Shown in pieces: positions 1 to 3,434 of a stretch of 10,026 nucleotides of DNA; positions within the stretch are counted from its first letter, which is position 1, and each line of letters opens with the position of its first letter. The stretch is from Helicobacteraceae bacterium (GTDB lineage: Bacteria > Campylobacterota > Campylobacteria > Campylobacterales > Sulfurimonadaceae): the NCBI GenBank assembly GCA_027057185.1, contig JALUJE010000154.1, forward strand, positions 1 through 10,026, given 5' to 3'. Position numbers and translations under genes: made by a program. The notes under the pieces are model-generated. The model saw only the letters and a program-made list of their open reading frames with translations, searched no databases and was not told where the DNA came from.

Positions 1-179
1 GGTTTGATGCCGAGTTGAAATGCTTTTTCACGTGCGGGTTCTACCTCTTCGCGTTGCCCGATATCGGCAGTAAAGGTCACCACTTCGCATTGGTACTCAT
101 CTTGCAGCCATTTTAAGATAATACTCGTATCAAGCCCCCCTGAATAGGCTAAAACTACTTTTTTCACTGTTTTTTTCAT
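1..179 (-). CDS. argG: Argininosuccinate synthase, N-terminal 59 residues (cut by window edge)
   Basis: ArgG joins citrulline and aspartate, using ATP, to form argininosuccinate in the cytoplasmic arginine pathway. Only the N-terminus is here: after MKKTVKKVVL comes the PP-loop AYSGGLDTS (SGGLDTS at residues 13-19) that binds ATP in the N-type pyrophosphatase family, followed by VTFTADIGQREEVEPAR, the second conserved block of ArgG. The ATG at 179 is preceded by CCTAAGGAATATT, a good ribosome site, which fixes the start. The gene lies downstream of flaG-fliS on the same strand, but a hairpin terminator and its own TATAAT box separate it from them, so it is probably transcribed independently. 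The remaining roughly 340 residues lie outside the window. Assignment is very secure from the motif order. Confidence 0.95.
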   Translation of the reverse strand, partial: MKKTVKKVVLAYSGGLDTSIILKWLQDEYQCEVVTFTADIGQREEVEPAREKAFQLGIK

Positions 180-225
180 AATATTCCTTAGGCAATATGC
201 AACACAAAACTATAAATTAAGCGCG

Positions 226-231
226 ATTATA
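226..231 (-). promoter_or_regulatory. Probable -10 box of the argG promoter
   Basis: On the minus strand the sequence reads TTTGCTATAATCGCGC, a perfect TATAAT hexamer inside AT-rich DNA. Transcription would start near 219 and give a leader of about 40 nt before the argG ATG at 179. No convincing -35 hexamer is visible, which is normal for vegetative promoters in Campylobacterota. Confidence 0.7.
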
Positions 232-288
232 GCAAAAAAAGTTTAGAAAAAAGATAAAGAAATAGATCAGTTCCAGTGATTGAGGTTG

Positions 289-328
289 AAAAAATGAGGA
301 ACATTTCGTTTTCAAAAAATGTTCTTCA
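289..328 (-). terminator. Rho-independent terminator after fliS
   Basis: On the minus strand TGAAGAACATTT (328-317) pairs with AAATGTTCCTCA (306-295), giving a 12-bp stem with one A/C mismatch and a 10-nt loop. Six T residues (294-289) follow directly. It begins 10 nt past the fliS stop and ends the flaG-fliS transcript before the argG promoter. Confidence 0.75.
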
Positions 329-338
329 GGAGCCATAC

Positions 339-716
339 TTAAGCGATTTGAGAGATGTTGGTGCTCTCTCTCCATGCTTCAAGAAGTCCTTTGACCACGT
401 TATTGACTTCATCAATTTTTTCTGAATTGTTTTGTAAGTTTGCTTCGATTAGTAACTCCTGTTGGTACGAGTAGAGACCATGAAGGTATTGTGCCACTTC
501 ACCCTGAGAATAGTCTAGCGTAGTAATGAGTTCAATAAAAATTGCCATAGAGCGATTAATCCAGTAGGTGCGTTTTTCAATATTTTTTGATGTCATGGCG
601 AGTATGGCTTGCGCATTAAATCGTAAAATACCCTCGTACAGCATTTCAATGAGCTTTTCTGGAGATTCAACAGCAACATTATTTTTGGCATAGGTATTGT
701 AGGCTACATTTTTCAT
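339..716 (-). CDS. fliS: Flagellar export chaperone FliS
   Basis: FliS is the cytosolic chaperone that holds flagellin monomers unfolded and delivers them to the flagellar type III export gate. The 125-residue length is typical. The N-terminus has the FliS pattern (YNTYAKNNVAVESPEKLIEM followed by LYEG), the part that contacts flagellin, and the rest is predicted all-helical, fitting the four-helix FliS bundle. The ATG at 716 has an AAGGAA ribosome site seven nucleotides or so upstream. It follows flaG by 46 bp on the same strand and probably shares the sigma-28 promoter at 1190-1216. In Campylobacter and Helicobacter fliD (filament cap) sits between flaG and fliS; here it is absent. Family assignment is secure. 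Confidence 0.93.
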   Translation of the reverse strand: MKNVAYNTYAKNNVAVESPEKLIEMLYEGILRFNAQAILAMTSKNIEKRTYWINRSMAIFIELITTLDYSQGEVAQYLHGLYSYQQELLIEANLQNNSEKIDEVNNVVKGLLEAWRESTNISQIA

Positions 717-762
717 AGGTTTCCTTAAAAAATATTTGGTCTTAATTTAGTATGAGGCAGGG

Positions 763-1152
763 CTAGCCTTTTTGATCAAACAATAAACCGTTTACTTCTT
801 GTATTTTTGGTAAGAATGAGACTGCTTCTTCTGCCGGAAAACGGCTCACGATACGATTGGTTTTGGACTCAATAACTGAGACATAAAAATCTTCTGATGT
901 ATTGTCAAATCCAAATTTTAGTGAGGTACGAAAAGGGCTGATAGCCTCATTGAGCTCTTTCACCAATTGACTCATCTCTTTTTGAGATTCAATTTTTTGT
1001 ACCTGATTTTGTTCGGTTTGCTGTTCTTGTTGAACTTGTGCTTTTTGAATGGCCTGCACTTGATGTTCTTGCATCTGAGCGGTGCTGTTTTGCGACGTTT
1101 CCATTCTCATCTGAGAATTTTGCATTTTAGCAACATTTTGCATCAGTTCCAT
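763..1152 (-). CDS. flaG: FlaG family flagellar protein
   Basis: FlaG-family proteins influence flagellar filament length; their biochemical role is poorly known. This one has 129 residues: a short amphipathic start (MELMQNVAKM), a strongly Gln/Met-rich low-complexity stretch at about 11-62, and the compact FlaG domain at about 62-129, which includes SLKFGFDNTSEDFYVSVIES and IVSRFPAEEA near the end. I start it at the ATG at 1152, because AAAGGAAAGGAG lies six bases upstream. An in-frame ATG at 1188 is rejected: it lies upstream of the transcription start predicted from the sigma-28 promoter (about 1183). It is the first gene of flaG-fliS. Domain assignment is good; the function in this organism is inferred. 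Confidence 0.9.
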   Translation of the reverse strand: MELMQNVAKMQNSQMRMETSQNSTAQMQEHQVQAIQKAQVQQEQQTEQNQVQKIESQKEMSQLVKELNEAISPFRTSLKFGFDNTSEDFYVSVIESKTNRIVSRFPAEEAVSFLPKIQEVNGLLFDQKG

Positions 1153-1158
1153 AACGGA

Positions 1159-1170
1159 CTCCTTTCCTTT
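1159..1170 (-). promoter_or_regulatory. Strong ribosome binding site that fixes the flaG start
   Basis: The minus strand reads AAAGGAAAGGAG, then a 6-nt spacer, then ATG at 1152. This extended purine run matches the anti-Shine-Dalgarno sequence and selects 1152 over the upstream in-frame ATG at 1188. Confidence 0.8.
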
Positions 1171-1189
1171 ATAGTGCTTAGTATTCACA

Positions 1190-1216
1190 ATATCGGCGTC
1201 TTAAAAAAATACTTAA
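1190..1216 (-). promoter_or_regulatory. Sigma-28 (FliA) type promoter of flaG-fliS
   Basis: The minus strand reads TTAAGTAT (1216-1209), an 11-nt spacer, then GCCGATAT (1197-1190). The FliA consensus is TAAAGTTT-N11-GCCGATAA, so the two boxes match at 6/8 and 7/8 positions with exactly the expected spacing. Transcription would start near 1183, about 30 nt before the flaG ATG. This places flaG-fliS in the late flagellar class, expressed after the hook-basal body is complete. Confidence 0.8.
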
Positions 1217-1255
1217 ATCAGCTACTTGTCACGTTATTGTGCTACCCTTTCGTTT

Positions 1256-2461
1256 ATGAAACGTTACGTGGTACTTTTACAGAGTGAGCCGGTATTGGCA
1301 CGCTTGTCCCTGATTCAGTTGATTGCTTATTTTGGAGCATGGTTTAGCAATGTGGCTATCTATACACTGCTGCTCGATATGGGTGTCTCTGCTACCGTTG
1401 TCGCCCTTACTGCAGCACTGCATTTTTTACCCGGTGTCGTGCAAGCACCTTTTAGCGGGGTGCTTATCGACCGGTTTCATCCAAAAAAAATGATGGTGAT
1501 GACTCTGGTTATTGAGATTATCTGTACATTTTCACTCCTTTTGGTAAGAGATACCTCAACATTGGTACTGCTCTTTATTCTGATTGTATTGCGTATGGCG
1601 GCGGCAAGTTTTTATTTTACTATTGAGATGGCACTGTTACCAAAAATTTTACATGTAAAAAAATTGCAATTGGCTAATGAGATTCACTCCATTATCTGGT
1701 CAGTCTCATACACCTTTGGTATGGCAATAAGTGGTTTTGTAGTCTATAAGGTTGGTGTGAGTGCGGCATTTATTCTCGATGGTTTGTTATTTGTATTGTC
1801 ATTGATGCTGTTGTATCATTTGCGTATTGAGGTAACAATGAACCCTACGTCACAACATCTTGCAGCGATGCTCAAAGCAACCCTTGGTTATATAAAACGC
1901 GATCGTAAGGTCTTCTATCTTTTGGTACTGCATGCTTTGGTGGGGCTGACGGCGTTTGATGCACTTGTAGCACTGATGGTGCATGAGTACTATACGCATG
2001 TCATTGCCACGTCATTGGCAATTGGTTTACTACATGCGTCACGTGCCCTGGGGCTGGTGATTGGTCCCTTGCTCATCGGTAAGCATATGAATAATAGTCG
2101 TTTGGGTTATCTGTTGATGTTTCAAGCGGCTGCCATCATGATCTGGGCAGTACTCATGCCAAACTTTTATCTCTCACTCATGGCTTCAGTACTGGTAGGA
2201 TTATGTACGACGACCTTATGGTCTTATACCTATACTCTGTTGCAGCACCATACCGAACCGGCATATTACGGTCGCGTTGTCGCATATAATGATATGCTTT
2301 TTTTGTTGGTAGCCGCAGCGACCTCTATGATAATTGGTCTGTGTGCTGATGCTGCCATATCTTTGCAGGTGATTACTGTGATGTTGGGGTTGTCATTTGT
2401 GGCGGCGACATTGTATTTTTACTGGTTACGGCGACATTTTGAACTCAAAGAGATACATTAA
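1256..2461 (+). CDS. Major facilitator superfamily transporter (MFS_3/EntS-like)
   Basis: A polytopic inner-membrane protein of 401 residues with about 10-12 hydrophobic helices, typical of MFS transporters. Between helices 2 and 3 it carries a motif-A loop, GVLIDRFHPKKMM (residues 68-80), resembling GxLaDRxGrk. The architecture and LPGVVQAPFSGVLIDR resemble the MFS_3 group, which contains the enterobactin exporter EntS and some macrolide efflux proteins; the substrate here cannot be read from sequence. I prefer the ATG at 1256 because MKRYVVLLQSEP begins an ordinary cytoplasmic N-terminus. A TTG at 1226 in the same frame adds ten unlikely residues. Neither start has a clear ribosome site, so initiation may be leaderless. 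A small unknown gene follows after 10 bp and is probably co-transcribed. Confidence 0.85.
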   Translation: MKRYVVLLQSEPVLARLSLIQLIAYFGAWFSNVAIYTLLLDMGVSATVVALTAALHFLPGVVQAPFSGVLIDRFHPKKMMVMTLVIEIICTFSLLLVRDTSTLVLLFILIVLRMAAASFYFTIEMALLPKILHVKKLQLANEIHSIIWSVSYTFGMAISGFVVYKVGVSAAFILDGLLFVLSLMLLYHLRIEVTMNPTSQHLAAMLKATLGYIKRDRKVFYLLVLHALVGLTAFDALVALMVHEYYTHVIATSLAIGLLHASRALGLVIGPLLIGKHMNNSRLGYLLMFQAAAIMIWAVLMPNFYLSLMASVLVGLCTTTLWSYTYTLLQHHTEPAYYGRVVAYNDMLFLLVAAATSMIIGLCADAAISLQVITVMLGLSFVAATLYFYWLRRHFELKEIH

Positions 2462-2471
2462 GGAGTAAGGT

Positions 2472-2738
2472 GTGATCTACAAAGCTCAAGGACATCATAT
2501 TGATCTAGAACAGGTAACACGGCTCTATCCTGCCGTTATGATTTATGCCGGTGGAGAGCGGGCACAGGTCTCTTTGGAGTGGGCAGCGTTAAAACAGGAC
2601 GTTATTGAGATAGAAGCTTATGTACTGGTTTTTGATTTTGATCCTTTGGATGCACTGCCGCATAACCGCGTTATGCTAGAATTTACATGTAAAGAGGCGT
2701 TAATACAGAGCATGAAGGAAGTGGCACAGATGATGTGA
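2472..2738 (+). CDS. Small conserved-looking protein of unknown function
   Basis: An 88-residue soluble protein that I cannot assign to a named family. The start is GTG at 2472, supported by AAGGAGTAAGG immediately upstream. It lies only 10 bp after the MFS stop, so the two are probably co-transcribed. The sequence looks like a compact alpha/beta domain: a strand-rich first half (DLEQVTRLYPAVMIYAGG), SLEWAAL, then a hydrophobic strand EAYVLVFDFDPLD and a C-terminal amphipathic helix. There is no signal peptide, membrane segment or metal-binding motif. It has coding-like composition and normal spacing, so I believe it is real. The link to the transporter rests on position only. Confidence 0.7.
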   Translation: MIYKAQGHHIDLEQVTRLYPAVMIYAGGERAQVSLEWAALKQDVIEIEAYVLVFDFDPLDALPHNRVMLEFTCKEALIQSMKEVAQMM

Positions 2739-2789
2739 TAGTGCATGAGCAAGATGTTTTATCTCAACCGATTTTAAGATGAGATGCTT

Positions 2790-2795
2790 TATAAT
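2790..2795 (+). promoter_or_regulatory. -10 box of the tRNA-Pro promoter
   Basis: A perfect TATAAT hexamer 18 nt upstream of the tRNA 5' end; transcription would start near 2802 and leave a short leader for RNase P to remove. No clear -35 is seen. The transcript could read through into the thioesterase-like gene starting 26 nt beyond the tRNA. Confidence 0.7.
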
Positions 2796-2813
2796 CACAC
2801 GCTCCAAGAATGT

Positions 2814-2891
2814 CGGGGTGTGGCGCAGTCTGGCTAGCGTGCTACCTTGGGGTGGTAGAGGTCGCCGGTTCAAGTCCGGTCACTCCGACCA
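2814..2891 (+). tRNA. tRNA-Pro (anticodon GGG)
   Basis: The cloverleaf can be drawn directly. CGGGGTG (2814-2820) pairs with CACTCCG (2881-2887) with one G-U. The anticodon stem CTACC/GGTAG encloses the loop TTGGGGT, placing anticodon GGG at 2849-2851. The T arm is GCCGG-TTCAAGT-CCGGT. Discriminator A2888 is followed by an encoded CCA (2889-2891). The C1-G72 pair with A73 is characteristic of bacterial tRNA-Pro. It decodes CCC and CCU. It is a single tRNA, not part of a cluster. Confidence 0.97.
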
Positions 2892-2904
2892 CTTATCAAA
2901 AAAA

Positions 2905-2910
2905 AAGAAG
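2905..2910 (+). promoter_or_regulatory. Candidate ribosome site before an ATA codon
   Basis: AAGAAG follows a nine-A run and lies six bases before ATA at 2917. The spacing is what a start codon there would need, although the match to AGGAG is only moderate. It supports the idea that translation once began, or still begins, at 2917. Confidence 0.35.
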
Positions 2911-2916
2911 TAACCC

Positions 2917-3324
2917 ATAAAAGCAACAGACATCCCCTTTGTCAAATATATCGGCATTAAAGAACAGAACAATGAGTTATCATTAAATTTCAAAGAAAAT
3001 GTATTGAACCACATTGAAACAATTCATGCAAGTGCCCAGTTCACATTAGCAGAAACACAAAGTGGTCTTCATCTTCAAAGTCTCTTTCCAGAGCTTGAAG
3101 GAAACGTTGTACCGCTGCTCAGAGATGCTCAGATCAAATACAAAAAACCTGCTCAAGAAAAAATTTTTGCTTTTTCATTAGTAGATGATGAAGCAGTAGA
3201 AACGTTTAAATCACAGTTTGAGAAAAAAGGTAGAGGGTCACTCCCAATTGAAGTAGCAATAAAAGATATAAATGATGTTTTGACTTGTCACGCTACGTTT
3301 ACCTGGTTTATTCAGGCACTCTAA
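2917..3324 (+). CDS. Hotdog-fold thioesterase-like protein (DUF4442/PaaI-type) with ATA in place of a start codon
   Basis: From 2914 to the TAA at 3322 the frame is open and reads as a normal protein beginning KATDIPFVKYIGIKEQ. The central block NHIETIHASAQFTLAE, then SG, PLLRDAQIKYKKPA and CHATFTWFIQ, resembles small hotdog-fold acyl-CoA thioesterases of the DUF4442/YiiD_C/PaaI kind; the Asn-His-x-x-T-x-H-A segment is where the central helix and active site lie in that fold. There is no ATG, GTG or TTG before TTG at 3004, and that TTG codes for an internal Leu inside the conserved block; starting there would remove about 30 residues. The codon at the expected start is ATA (2917), with AAGAAG six bases upstream. 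Either it initiates rarely at ATA, has lost its start (young pseudogene), or carries a sequence error. If intact the product has 135 residues. Fold assignment is moderate; the substrate is unknown. Confidence 0.6.
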   Translation: MKATDIPFVKYIGIKEQNNELSLNFKENVLNHIETIHASAQFTLAETQSGLHLQSLFPELEGNVVPLLRDAQIKYKKPAQEKIFAFSLVDDEAVETFKSQFEKKGRGSLPIEVAIKDINDVLTCHATFTWFIQAL

Positions 3325-3358
3325 AGAGATATCAATCTCAGCCGCATCCTTGTTACGT

Positions 3359-3386
3359 TATGCTCCAAACGCTTGCGTTGGTCATA
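3359..3386 (+). other. Imperfect hairpin between the thioesterase-like gene and mutS7
   Basis: TATG-CT-CCAA-A-CGC pairs with GCG-TTGG-T-CATA, giving about 11 base pairs with a bulged A and a small internal loop. No U tract follows, so it is a weak candidate for an intrinsic terminator. It could also be an mRNA-stabilising hairpin or an operator just upstream of the mutS7 -10 box. Confidence 0.35.
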
Positions 3387-3405
3387 TCGCTAACAAACTT
3401 TTCGC

Positions 3406-3411
3406 TATAAT
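3406..3411 (+). promoter_or_regulatory. -10 box of the mutS7 operon promoter
   Basis: TTCGCTATAATC contains a perfect TATAAT. Transcription would begin near 3418, about 17 nt before the TTG at 3435 and 32 nt before the ATG at 3450. It probably drives mutS7, the lipoprotein gene and dapE, since no other promoter is seen up to 7867. Confidence 0.65.
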
Positions 3412-3434
3412 CTTTCCATCTAAAAGACCGAAGG

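Noticed and set aside
1..179. Arg at the position following GQ in the second ArgG block (IGQREE, where many bacterial sequences have IGQGEE).
   Set aside because: This position varies between ArgG families (human ASS1 has a Lys there), so it does not signal a defect.
2761..2785. Inverted repeat ATCTCA-N13-TGAGAT before the tRNA-Pro, considered as a terminator or operator.
   Set aside because: The six-base stem with a 13-nt loop and no U tract is too weak to support either role; it may be chance in the -35 region.
2892..3003. tRNA 3' end considered as an integration (att) site for a mobile element.
   Set aside because: No integrase, no repeated tRNA 3' fragment and no phage or plasmid genes are visible downstream in the window.
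3325..3393. The frame after the thioesterase-like stop stays open for about 22 codons, raising the idea of stop readthrough.
   Set aside because: The extension is short, unlike the family, and overlaps an imperfect hairpin; the domain is already complete at FTWFIQAL.
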